A DNA stretch of 32,615 nucleotides from Spirochaetaceae bacterium (lineage in GTDB: Bacteria > Spirochaetota > Spirochaetia > Treponematales > Treponemataceae), in NCBI GenBank assembly GCA_017618015.1, contig JAFZVC010000080.1, positions 1-32,615 on the forward strand, given 5' to 3'. Under the pieces are notes generated by a model. The model was not told where the DNA came from and did not search any database. It saw only the letters and a list, made by a program, of their open reading frames with translations. Below are positions 22,480 through 30,188 of this stretch, one piece after another. Position numbers and translations under genes: made by a program. Within the stretch, counting starts at the first letter, position 1. Each line of letters begins with the position of its first letter.

Positions 22480-23510
22480 AAAATACTATAAAGATACTTT
22501 GCGCTCTCGTATTTGTCTGCGCACTCTTCATTTCATGTGGAAGCGGTTCAGGCAAAGCTCCTGACTGGATTCTCAACCCATCTTCCGTATATCCGGATTC
22601 TGAATACGTGAGTGCTGTTGGTCAGGGCACATCAAGACAGCTCGCAGAGCGTGACGCTACGGCTGCTATTACCCGCGAGATTAAACAGCGTGTGCAGGCA
22701 GAGATTACTGCACAGGAAAGCCTTGTAAATGACGGTTTGGGCTGGTCACAGAACAACTCACTTTTGTCAACTGTAGATACAACTTCAGACATCGAGATTT
22801 CTGGAATCACGATTCAGGAAGTATACAGCGTAAAACGCAGCGGTGGAGAGGACTGGTATGCACTTGCTCTTATCGACCGCCAGCAGACTGGTTCATATTA
22901 CAAGACAAAAGCTCAGGGCAATATCGATGTTATCAACGCAAAGATAATTGAGGCTTACAAAAACCCGAATACATTCACTTCTGCAGAAATCCTTCATCAG
23001 GCTGTAGTGCTTGCGGAAGAAACCGATATGTACCTTGATATCCTTAATGTAGTAAATCCAAAGATGCGCAGCATCGTCGTGCCGGATTATAAGAACGCAC
23101 AGGCTGTTGCTGAGCTCGAGCGCCAGATGCGCGCTGCTGTAACTGTATTTATTGAGGTCGATGGTGATGTGAACGGTCGTATTCAAGCAGCTTTCAAATC
23201 TGTTCTTAAGAAATACAGCGTTACTACTTCTCTTGATAAAGCCACGGCAGCTTATGTGCTTGAAGTAAGCGTTAGCTTTACACCGTTTGAAATGACGGCT
23301 GATGTATCTAATAAATATGCTCGTTACACACTCGATGCTGCTATGGTTGAGCAGTCTACAGGAAACACAGTTTTCACATACGCAGAGAACGGAAGAGAAG
23401 CTCACCTTACTGAATCAGAGGCTGTGCAGCGCGCTATCCGCACGACAGAACAGGCGATTAACCAGAAGTTTTCCGCTCAGTTCGGTTCGTTCATAAATGG
23501 CGAGGATTAA
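22467..23510 (+). CDS. LPP20-family lipoprotein
   Basis: This 347-residue lipoprotein has lipobox FISC. The mature start, APDWILNPSSVYPDSEYVSA, then GQGTSRQLAERDATAAITREI, is the LPP20 domain pattern (a proline-tryptophan start followed by a helix rich in Ala and Asp). A second half with AVTVFIEVDGDVNGRIQAAF is less familiar. The start is uncertain: GGAGG (22458-22462) is 4 nt before the ATG at 22467 and 13 nt before one at 22476, whose A-T-G-A overlaps the stop of the previous gene. Either way, the signal peptide is kept. It is the last gene of the lipoprotein cluster and is followed by a strong terminator. Function is unknown. Confidence 0.85.
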   Translation: MFKMKNTIKILCALVFVCALFISCGSGSGKAPDWILNPSSVYPDSEYVSAVGQGTSRQLAERDATAAITREIKQRVQAEITAQESLVNDGLGWSQNNSLLSTVDTTSDIEISGITIQEVYSVKRSGGEDWYALALIDRQQTGSYYKTKAQGNIDVINAKIIEAYKNPNTFTSAEILHQAVVLAEETDMYLDILNVVNPKMRSIVVPDYKNAQAVAELERQMRAAVTVFIEVDGDVNGRIQAAFKSVLKKYSVTTSLDKATAAYVLEVSVSFTPFEMTADVSNKYARYTLDAAMVEQSTGNTVFTYAENGREAHLTESEAVQRAIRTTEQAINQKFSAQFGSFINGED

Positions 23511-23557
23511 TAATCGAAGAGTTACCCCGGATTTAATTACTTGGGGTTAAGAAAACG

Positions 23558-23601
23558 AAAGCCCGTAAGTCGGTCTTTGAACCGGCTCGCGGGCTTTTTT
23601 T
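23558..23601. terminator. Bidirectional intrinsic terminator between the lipoprotein cluster and mraY
   Basis: AAAGCCCG (23558-23565) pairs with CGGGCTTT (23590-23597), with an inner CGGT/ACCG helix. Seven Ts (23595-23601) follow on the plus strand and an A-run precedes it, so it can serve both converging transcripts. Confidence 0.85.
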
Positions 23602-23642
23602 ATGTGATACTGGCTTTGCGCCAGCTCGCGCTATCTGATTTT

Positions 23643-24707
23643 TTATCTTACCTTGAATACGATTCCGAGTATCACCATCGTTATGAGAAGCTGAAGAATC
23701 ATAAACTTTACGAGAACCTGAGTCGCCGACCAGTTGCGTTTCTGCCGCATGTGGTCGTGGAGCGGGAACCGTATCGTTGAGAAAATCTTTATCTTGAAGA
23801 AGCGGAGAAGAGCGACTTTCAGCAAGCCCATGCCACCGTTCACGAAGATAATCGAAGATGTTGCCAAAAGAAGGAACGGGTTTCCAGTTACCATTACGCA
23901 TACACCGATGAAAAATCCGAGCGCACGGCTTCCTGCGTCACCCATAAGGACTTTGCTTGGGAAAGCATTGTGCCACAAGTAGCCCATAAGAACGCCCGCA
24001 AGCGCGAACACGAGGATAGCCCATTGAGCACCGTCCGCAAGGTGAGGGACGAGCAAATATTTCGCAATAACAGTATGTCCAAGTATGAAATAGAAAATTA
24101 TTCCAAGCGTTATAAGCCCGATAAGTACAAGCGTACTTGAAAGTCCGTCAACGCCATCCGTGCAGTTCGTTGTATTTATAGAAGCCCAGATGATTATGAC
24201 AGCTATGATGATATAGAGCCATTCTGCGACGGCTATAGGCTTTGTGGTGAACGGAAGCCAGAAATAGATGTTTCCGTCGTCGTGGCGGCATGCATAATAT
24301 AGTGTGAATGCTGCGGCAATTGAAAGAAAGAGGTCGAGCAAGGCTTTTCTGTATTCGCCCCAGCTTTTAATGCTTCTATCGTCAAGGTAGCCTGTGAGCA
24401 TTGTGAGCCATGTAAGCACGATAATTACAATCTGTGCCCAGTCCAGCGGAACAAAAAGGAACGCAATGAATACGAATATCGTGATGAAAACGACGCCGCT
24501 TCCTGTAGGTTTACCTTTTGCAGCCTCGGCTGTCGCAGTGTATTCCCGGCCTCTGTCGTGCGGGAGCCATTTGTAAAACTTTGGAAGCAGCAGGACAGTA
24601 AGAAGGAATCCTACGAACAAAGAAAGCGTGATAAGAACTGTGTGTGACTGTAAAAGTCTAGCTGGACTGAAAAACTCTCTTAACCAAGAAGCAAAAATGT
24701 AAATCAT
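23643..24707 (-). CDS. mraY: Phospho-N-acetylmuramoyl-pentapeptide transferase
   Basis: This 354-residue integral membrane enzyme makes lipid I by joining UDP-MurNAc-pentapeptide to undecaprenyl phosphate. About ten membrane segments carry the family motifs: KPTGSG (66-71), GYLDD with D109-D110, the cytoplasmic NTTNCTDGVDGL block (178-189), MGDAGSRALG (255-264) and PLHDH (315-319). The last reads HDH where many bacteria have HHH. Length is normal. It lies outside a mur/dcw cluster, 92 nt downstream of purH on the same strand. A hairpin in the gap (24749-24786) leaves open whether both are on one transcript. GGGAG lies about 11 nt before the ATG. Confidence 0.95.
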   Translation of the reverse strand: MIYIFASWLREFFSPARLLQSHTVLITLSLFVGFLLTVLLLPKFYKWLPHDRGREYTATAEAAKGKPTGSGVVFITIFVFIAFLFVPLDWAQIVIIVLTWLTMLTGYLDDRSIKSWGEYRKALLDLFLSIAAAFTLYYACRHDDGNIYFWLPFTTKPIAVAEWLYIIIAVIIIWASINTTNCTDGVDGLSSTLVLIGLITLGIIFYFILGHTVIAKYLLVPHLADGAQWAILVFALAGVLMGYLWHNAFPSKVLMGDAGSRALGFFIGVCVMVTGNPFLLLATSSIIFVNGGMGLLKVALLRFFKIKIFSTIRFPLHDHMRQKRNWSATQVLVKFMILQLLITMVILGIVFKVR

Positions 24708-24748
24708 CTATACGTATACTCCCACTCTCACGGCGAAATAGTTCGCGT

Positions 24749-24786
24749 GTGTACGAGCTGCGTTGTTTTGTGAGCAGCCCGTACAC
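24749..24786. other. Long hairpin between purH and mraY
   Basis: GTGTACG (24749-24755) pairs with CGTACAC (24780-24786), and inside it GCTGC with GCAGC. On the mraY strand no T-run follows, so it is not a clear terminator. A second small hairpin, GCGAA-N4-TTCGC, adjoins it at about 24733-24746. Confidence 0.5.
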
Positions 24787-24799
24787 TGGCCAAGTTTTT

Positions 24800-26464
24800 T
24801 TAGTGCTTAAAGTGCCGTGTGCCGGTGAAAATCATTGCAATGCCGTACTTGTTGCATGCTTCGATAGATTCCTGGTCGCGGATTGAGCCACCTGGCTGAA
24901 CAATAGCTTTAATTCCGTACTCGGCGGCCTTCTCAACGCAGTCTGCGAACGGGAAGAACGCATCGCTTATAAGAACTTCGGCGTTTCCTAAGCCAAGCGC
25001 ATCCGTCTTTTCTTTTGCGCGTGAAAGAGCCTGCTCTGCTGCCCAAATTCTGTTCGTCTGACCGCAGCCAATTCCGTATGCTGTTCTGTTCTTGATGACG
25101 AGAATCGCATTTGATTTTGCGAACATTGCAACCGTCATTCCGAACGCCATTTCATCTATCTGTGCCTGTGTCGGTTTTGCCTTTGTAACTATGTCCCACT
25201 TGCTGAACAGCTCGTTGTCCCTGTTCTGAACAAGAAGACCGCCGGCGACACTCATACATTCATAAGTATCATCGGCATCTACGTCGGCTGTCATAAGGCG
25301 AAGGTTCTTTTTTGCGGCAAAGACTTCAAGAGCCTCGTCCGTGTAGCCCGGCGCGACGATAACTTCAAGGAAGCATTTTGACATTTCTTCAGCCGCTTCT
25401 TTGTCGATAACCGCGCTGCATCCTACGATGCCGCCGAAAATGGAAACTGGGTCGCAGTCGTATGTCTGCTTGTAGCTTTCAAGGACTGTCTTTCCAAGAG
25501 AAGCGCCGCATGGTGTGTTGTGCTTGAGCGCGATTGTGAAAACGCTTGATGCCGCGCCGCCGAAACTTGCCGTTACAGGCGTTCCTTTCGGTTCTGCCTT
25601 GTTTCCGTCTTTGTCTTTGCCGCAGATAATTCCGTCATATGCGGAGAAATCCGTGCCGTTAACCGGTGTCGCATTCTTAACGAAGCGGTTGAAAGCACAT
25701 ACGCCTTTCCATGCAACGTCAAGGTCGCGGATGTTGTTGTATGAAAGCTCTTTGCCCTGAAGCTGCTTCATTCCACCGATAGCGCCTTTTTTGTCCGCCG
25801 TCACGTAAAGAGCGGCTTTCTGGTGTCCGTTCTCGCCGTAGCGAAGTTCCTGAGCCTTAACAAGTGGCATGTCGTAATATGTCGGAAGCTCTTCTTCGAG
25901 CATAAAGCGGCTTACAGCGGCATCGTATGCGGATGTAAGGTTGAATACCTTTCCTGCGAGACGGCGGTGAAGGTTTATATCCTTTTTACCGGACTTCATC
26001 TCTTCAATTGCAGCCGGATAATCTGCCGGATCTGTGAGCACCAGAACGTCCTGATAGTTTTTCGCTGCGGCACGGATCATTGTTGGTCCACCGATATCAA
26101 TAAACTCAACTGTCTCTGGGAAAGAAAGTCCTGCCTGTACTTTCTCGAAGAACGGATAAAGGTTTACGCAAACAAGGTCAATCGGCTGAACACCAAGCTC
26201 AGCTATTTTATTCATGTGCTCTTCGTTGCTGCGGATGGCAAGAAGTCCTGCGTGAATTGCCGGATGAAGCGTTTTTACGCGACCATCAAGGCATTCCGGG
26301 AAGCCTGTTACAGAGCTAACGTCCGTTACGGGGATTCCGTTCTGAATAAGGTACTTAGCTGTACCGCCGGTTGAAAGAATTTCCCAATCTGCTGAATTGA
26401 GATACTGCGCAAGCTCCAGAATTCCGTCTTTTACGAAGACGCTCATAAGTGCTCGTTTTTTCAT
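24800..26464 (-). CDS. purH: Bifunctional AICAR transformylase / IMP cyclohydrolase
   Basis: This 554-residue enzyme catalyses the last two steps of de novo IMP synthesis, formylating AICAR and then closing the ring. The cyclohydrolase domain has STGGTAKYL and a FPECLDGRVKTLHPAIHAGLL segment. The transformylase part has ELRYGENGHQKAALY, the catalytic KHNTPCGASLG (Lys-His pair), SDAFFPFADCVEKAAE, IVQPGGSIRDQE and the C-terminal GTRHFKH. It is slightly longer than the usual 510-530. GAGGAG (26475-26480), 10 nt before the ATG at 26464, fixes the start; a frame extending to 26503 has no ribosome binding site. No other pur genes are visible. It implies de novo purine synthesis, unlike the reduced Treponema pallidum genome. 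Confidence 0.96.
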   Translation of the reverse strand: MKKRALMSVFVKDGILELAQYLNSADWEILSTGGTAKYLIQNGIPVTDVSSVTGFPECLDGRVKTLHPAIHAGLLAIRSNEEHMNKIAELGVQPIDLVCVNLYPFFEKVQAGLSFPETVEFIDIGGPTMIRAAAKNYQDVLVLTDPADYPAAIEEMKSGKKDINLHRRLAGKVFNLTSAYDAAVSRFMLEEELPTYYDMPLVKAQELRYGENGHQKAALYVTADKKGAIGGMKQLQGKELSYNNIRDLDVAWKGVCAFNRFVKNATPVNGTDFSAYDGIICGKDKDGNKAEPKGTPVTASFGGAASSVFTIALKHNTPCGASLGKTVLESYKQTYDCDPVSIFGGIVGCSAVIDKEAAEEMSKCFLEVIVAPGYTDEALEVFAAKKNLRLMTADVDADDTYECMSVAGGLLVQNRDNELFSKWDIVTKAKPTQAQIDEMAFGMTVAMFAKSNAILVIKNRTAYGIGCGQTNRIWAAEQALSRAKEKTDALGLGNAEVLISDAFFPFADCVEKAAEYGIKAIVQPGGSIRDQESIEACNKYGIAMIFTGTRHFKH

Positions 26465-26633
26465 TTTCTCATTTCTCCTCAAAAGCTGCAGGCAAACTGC
26501 CACAACTTAAAAATGACAAAGTTTTCATAAGCATATCATAAAACAGGAATATATGCGAGAGGAAAAATTACTTTATATGGGGGGCAAAAGAATAAAGTTC
26601 CATAAGCGCTCTAATATATTTCTCATAATTTGC

Positions 26634-26695
26634 TTGAATTTTATGGAATAATTATTTATACTGAAAAAGTATTCAGTGAAAAAAATTTCAGTATA
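26634..26695 (+). promoter_or_regulatory. Promoter and 10-bp inverted-repeat operator of the ATPase gene
   Basis: TTGAAT (26634-26639) and TATACT (26657-26662) are 17 bp apart. The -10 box is part of a perfect inverted repeat TATACTGAAA (26657-26666) / TTTCAGTATA (26686-26695). A third half-site, TTCAGT (26672-26677), lies between the arms. The second arm ends 2 nt before the AGGAGG region, so the repeat could act as a DNA operator or as an RNA hairpin. Confidence 0.6.
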
Positions 26696-26707
26696 AAGGA
26701 GGCTGTT

Positions 26708-28105
26708 GTGTTTATAGCGAGACAAAAGGAATTATCTGAATTAAACCAAGAACTTTCCTTACGAAGAAAAAGTGCTGTCCTTGTTTATGGAAAAAGGCGA
26801 ATTGGAAAGTCAACACTCATAAAGGAAGCTTCTAAGAATTATACTGGAATTGTTGTAAATCACCTTTGTGTAAAAAGCAGTTTTGAAGGTAATCTTGATT
26901 TGCTTACTAAGAGCATAATGCTTTCTCTTGAGCTTCCTGAAATGAAGTTTGCTACGATATTTGATCTCTTTTCGTTTATAAATAAGCAGAATAAGAAAAT
27001 CCTCATAATACTTGATGAGTATCAGTATTTAAAAGAATCTCTTAAAGAAGGTGAAGTAGATTCTTATATGCAGGGGATTATAGATTCACTTTCAGAAAAC
27101 ATAAAAATCATTTTATGCGGTTCTTATATCGCGATTATGAAGGAGCTTCTGCAAGAGTCGAATCCTTTATTCGGACGTTTTACAAAAATAATCCGTCTTG
27201 AAGAACTCGATTATTATGATTCTTCATTGTTTTATCCGAATCTGCCGAATCGGGAAAAAATCAGGTTTTATTCAGTTTTCGGTGGCTCACCGTTTGTCCT
27301 TGCAAATCTGAATTATGAAAAAACACTTGAGGAAAATATAAAAGACTTGCTTATTGAACAAAACAGTCTTTTGCGGACGCATATAGAAAGTGTAATGCTT
27401 ACAGAAATCAAAAAGAATTATGATGTTCGCATCCTTGAGATAATAGGCAACGGAAAGAAAAAGTATTCTGAACTTCAGAACCTTCTTGGTATGAGGGAGT
27501 CTGGACTTCTTGATAAGCAGCTAAAAGCCCTTTTGAATATGGAGACAATTACAAAAACATTTCCAATCAATAAACCAAACGATAAGAAAAAGCAGTTTTA
27601 TGAAATTAAAGACAACCTTATGAGGTTTTATTTTACATATATATTCGGGAACGATTCGATTATATATAGATTTGGAGCTGCTCAGTTTTTCAATTTAAAA
27701 ATAAGCAATACCCTTAATACTTTTATAAGCTTCAGGTTTGAGGGAATGGCGAACCAGTACTTTATGAGACTTGCAAGAAATGGAAAACTGCCTGACATAG
27801 AAGATTTTGGCTCCTATTGGTATGATGATAAAAAAACTGCTACAAACGGGCAGTTTGACTGTGTTCTTAAAGAAAAAGATGGTTATGACTTTTATGAAGT
27901 GAAGTTCTATGAAAAACCGATGTCGAAAGCCGAATGCGAAAAGGAAGAAGCCCAAGTACGACTCCTTTGCGATATTAATTGCAAAAAAGTTGGCTTTGTG
28001 TGTTCCGCTGGTTTCGATTTTAAGAGCAAAAAATACGAGCTTATAGATGACCGAATGATTTTCCTAAATGCAAACGACCGGAGCTTGGAAAATGGGAAGT
28101 GTTAA
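26708..28105 (+). CDS. Archaeal-type AAA ATPase with C-terminal DUF234/nuclease-like domain
   Basis: This 465-residue cytoplasmic protein starts FIARQKELSELNQEL, as the ATPase_2 (PF01637-type) family does. It has a P-loop GKRRIGKST, Walker B IILDEYQYL and sensor-like CGSYIAIM. A winged-helix-like part follows (KKKYSELQNLLGMRESGLLDKQL), then the DUF234 region with IKDNLMRFYFTYIF. Near the C-terminus FDCVLKEKDGYDFYEVKFY fits a PD-(D/E)xK nuclease core. The GTG at 26708, 5 nt after GGAGG (26698-26702), is chosen; an ATG at 26630 would start inside the promoter. The gene is AT-rich compared with its neighbours. These ATPases occur as expanded, often mobile families with unclear function. Confidence 0.85.
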   Translation: MFIARQKELSELNQELSLRRKSAVLVYGKRRIGKSTLIKEASKNYTGIVVNHLCVKSSFEGNLDLLTKSIMLSLELPEMKFATIFDLFSFINKQNKKILIILDEYQYLKESLKEGEVDSYMQGIIDSLSENIKIILCGSYIAIMKELLQESNPLFGRFTKIIRLEELDYYDSSLFYPNLPNREKIRFYSVFGGSPFVLANLNYEKTLEENIKDLLIEQNSLLRTHIESVMLTEIKKNYDVRILEIIGNGKKKYSELQNLLGMRESGLLDKQLKALLNMETITKTFPINKPNDKKKQFYEIKDNLMRFYFTYIFGNDSIIYRFGAAQFFNLKISNTLNTFISFRFEGMANQYFMRLARNGKLPDIEDFGSYWYDDKKTATNGQFDCVLKEKDGYDFYEVKFYEKPMSKAECEKEEAQVRLLCDINCKKVGFVCSAGFDFKSKKYELIDDRMIFLNANDRSLENGKC

Positions 28106-28399
28106 TAAAAAACGATGATGGTACTTGGTCGTATGGAACAAACAATTATCGGACTCTTAAAGAAGCACAGAAAGCAGAATGGAGAGAAAATGAACGAAGA
28201 ATCAGTTTCTGAGAGTTGATACAAAAAATTGTTACTCATACTTTGGATTATGTTCCAAAGTATGGAGCAAAAAAGAAGAAGTTAGGAATTTATTCTAAAG
28301 TTTTTTTTTGTTGGAATGATGCGTGGCGATTTAGCTAGTATTTTAAACGGTGGCGTACATGGCCCGACATCCGCTTTGAAGTGCCTGTTACGACTTTAG
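28099..28399 (+). pseudogene. Decayed ORF downstream of the ATPase gene
   Basis: A frame opening at GTG 28099 (overlapping the ATPase stop) encodes 37 residues with KNDDGTWSYGTNNYRTLKEA before a TGA at 28210. The same frame continues after that stop with QKIVTHTLDYVPKYGAKKKK. At a run of nine Ts (28301-28309) removal of one T would join it to MMRGDLASILNGGVHGPTSA, ending at a TAG at 28397-28399. One stop and one slip thus separate three protein-like fragments, suggesting a dead gene of about 100 codons. I do not recognise the family. Two unrelated short ORFs are the alternative. It fills most of the 382-nt gap before the next gene. Confidence 0.45.
28237..28264. repeat. Perfect 11-bp inverted repeat, 6-nt loop
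   Basis: CATACTTTGGA (28237-28247) and TCCAAAGTATG (28254-28264) flank TTATGT. It lies inside the decayed ORF. No T-run follows on the plus strand. On the minus strand six Ts occur a few bases on, but no minus-strand gene needs a terminator here. Confidence 0.6.
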
Positions 28400-28410
28400 C
28401 CCCGCATGGC

Positions 28411-28454
28411 GGGTACATACCCTGATATTTGCATTGTATAGAAGGTATGTACCC
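28411..28454. repeat. Perfect 11-bp inverted repeat, 22-nt spacer
   Basis: GGGTACATACC (28411-28421) and GGTATGTACCC (28444-28454) flank 22 nt. A small CCCGC-ATG-GCGGG hairpin (28401-28413) overlaps its left end. It lies 33 nt downstream of the lipoprotein stop on the minus strand. No T-run accompanies it, so it could be a protein-binding site, a recombination remnant or an RNA structure. Confidence 0.55.
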
Positions 28455-28487
28455 AAATACGATATCTTATAAATTCGTTATATGCGA

Positions 28488-29783
28488 CTATAAACTGTCT
28501 GCCCACTGATTGCATTGAGTTTCTAGCGAATTAATCTCTGAGTCTGTAATATAATAAGGTTCAATAACAGAAGAGGCTATCTTCTGTTTCATTGATTCTA
28601 ACTTCTGAACAGCTTGTGTAACAGTACTCGCTTTTGTGAAAGTAAAGCCGTCAGATACGGAGATTATTCCCGGATTGGAGTTTTGAGTAACATAACAAGG
28701 ATGCCATTGCGAATCATACTGCTTGGATTGAATATTATTTGTGGCTACATCATCAATGTAATATTGTGTGTTCGCGGATATTTGTGAATCCGATTTTGTA
28801 ATAATCTTTCCATTAGTACTGATAGAGGATAAAGGAATATAAGTGTTTTCTGAGTTTTCAGAACCGCTTATTTCTACTACAAGATATTTATTTATGTCAA
28901 AAATGTAATAATCATAAGAATTATTGGATTGTGAATACCTTAATGTGTATTTGGCATTTTGAATTCCAAAAGGTTTGTTTTGTTCGTATATTTCTGTTTC
29001 GTTGTTTTCTCTGAATGAGACCCAATTAGTATTATTTTCTCGTAAATTTCCAGGCTGTCGTATAGATATAGTACTGATGAGTTTTTCTCCAGCATTGGAG
29101 AAATGAACTGCTCCTCTTGTATTAAATCCAAAGTTATATGAAAAATAAGACGTCAATTCTTTATATTTTCCGTCTTCATAGGTACCAGAAATCAGGAGTA
29201 ATGTAGTACTTGGAGTTCCATCACCATTAATCATATTTAATTTCCAGAAAACTTTGACTTTCGTATTTTCATAATCAACTTTCACAGTACCCCAAGAATA
29301 ATCTTCAAAATATGGAGGAGTAAAACCGAAATTGGTTTCGATTGTGTTTAAACAATTTTGAGAAAGTTCAAAACTATCCGGAATATTAAAGTTTTCACCT
29401 TTTTCAAAGCCTTCTAAATTACTTATGTCTGTTTTCAGAACGGTAAGAACAATATTTACCAATAGCAATTCAGATGAACCGTACGAAGCTACAAATAGAG
29501 TAGTAGTACATGCAGAAGTAGTAAAACCTTGAGTTTCATTGGAAGTTAGCGCTACTTGGCTAACACTTCTTTGTTCATTTATCCTTAGATTGTTTTCATA
29601 CTCAGTAAGCGAAACTGGAATATTTTCAAGTAGTTCTTTTATTGTAGGAATAGCGGGAGTATCAGAGTTTGTCGGTGTATTTGTTTCAGGGGTATTTTCA
29701 TTGATTGAATCTGAGCATCCATCTACTGCAAGTATTAGCATCAACACTATAATAACAGTAATCCATTTTAATGATTTTTTCAT
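28488..29783 (-). CDS. Unrecognised lipoprotein
   Basis: The product has 431 residues, with a charged start, a hydrophobic stretch and a lipobox-like AVDGC (C23 lipidated), followed by an Asn/Thr/Pro-rich linker (about 24-48). The Asp before Gly-Cys is unusual but tolerated. The rest is beta-rich, with much Asn, Ser, Thr and Tyr and no domain I recognise. The base composition is AT-rich, unlike the core genes on either side, and the protein is Asn-rich, so it may have been acquired or be fast evolving. An AAAGGAAGGTG ribosome binding site precedes the ATG at 29783. It is probably an outer-membrane or surface protein. It stands alone, between a decayed ORF and prfA. Confidence 0.75.
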   Translation of the reverse strand: MKKSLKWITVIIVLMLILAVDGCSDSINENTPETNTPTNSDTPAIPTIKELLENIPVSLTEYENNLRINEQRSVSQVALTSNETQGFTTSACTTTLFVASYGSSELLLVNIVLTVLKTDISNLEGFEKGENFNIPDSFELSQNCLNTIETNFGFTPPYFEDYSWGTVKVDYENTKVKVFWKLNMINGDGTPSTTLLLISGTYEDGKYKELTSYFSYNFGFNTRGAVHFSNAGEKLISTISIRQPGNLRENNTNWVSFRENNETEIYEQNKPFGIQNAKYTLRYSQSNNSYDYYIFDINKYLVVEISGSENSENTYIPLSSISTNGKIITKSDSQISANTQYYIDDVATNNIQSKQYDSQWHPCYVTQNSNPGIISVSDGFTFTKASTVTQAVQKLESMKQKIASSVIEPYYITDSEINSLETQCNQWADSL

Positions 29784-30188
29784 AAAACACCTTCCTTTAG
29801 GGAGTATATTTAATTGTATAAAACAGTCGTGATATGTAATTGATTGTTGGTCTATGCAGCTGTTCTGGGGTGTTAATCAATTTTGCGCTGTTTTTGAAGT
29901 TTTGTTACTCATCCAGCATTCTCATTAAGTATACATTGATTATACTATGGGGCACTCAAATCTGTAAAGTTTTTTCATTCGGTTTACTACGTTTAACTTG
30001 AAGTATTTCAAGAGATTCGATATGTATTATAAATCCAAACAAAATGGATTACGTTCCAAGAGAACTGCGGAACTCTAGGGTTTTTTGGTGCTCTGCTCTT
30101 TCTGCTTTATCGCGCACTCCCTAGGGGCTCCGCCCTTCTGGTGCCTCTATATGTTGCCGTAAATCTCTGTTTTTGCTAAAATAACGCC
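29784..30188. other. Noncoding gap between the lipoprotein and prfA
   Basis: No gene is supported in these 405 nt. The lipoprotein leader is AT-rich, with no clear promoter pair. TGGATTACGTTCCAA (30045-30059) matches 28244-28258 at 14 of 15 bases. From 30074 to 30145 there are GC-rich inverted segments: TAGGG (30076-30080) with CCCTA (30119-30123), and GGGC-TCC-GCCC (30125-30135). prfA starts at 30189 with no evident ribosome binding site or strong promoter. Confidence 0.5.

Noticed and set aside
26579..26584. Run of six Gs upstream of the ATPase gene as a second phase-variable tract
   Set aside because: Six Gs is too short to slip often, and it lies upstream of the better promoter at 26634-26662.
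28210..28212. In-frame TGA as a selenocysteine codon
   Set aside because: No SECIS-like hairpin sits directly after it, the next fragment has a further frame break, and decay explains both.
28385..28403. TGTTACGACTT, resembling the complement of the 16S rRNA 3' end
   Set aside because: Only about 11 bases match exactly with partial similarity around them. There is no flanking rRNA sequence, so chance is likely.
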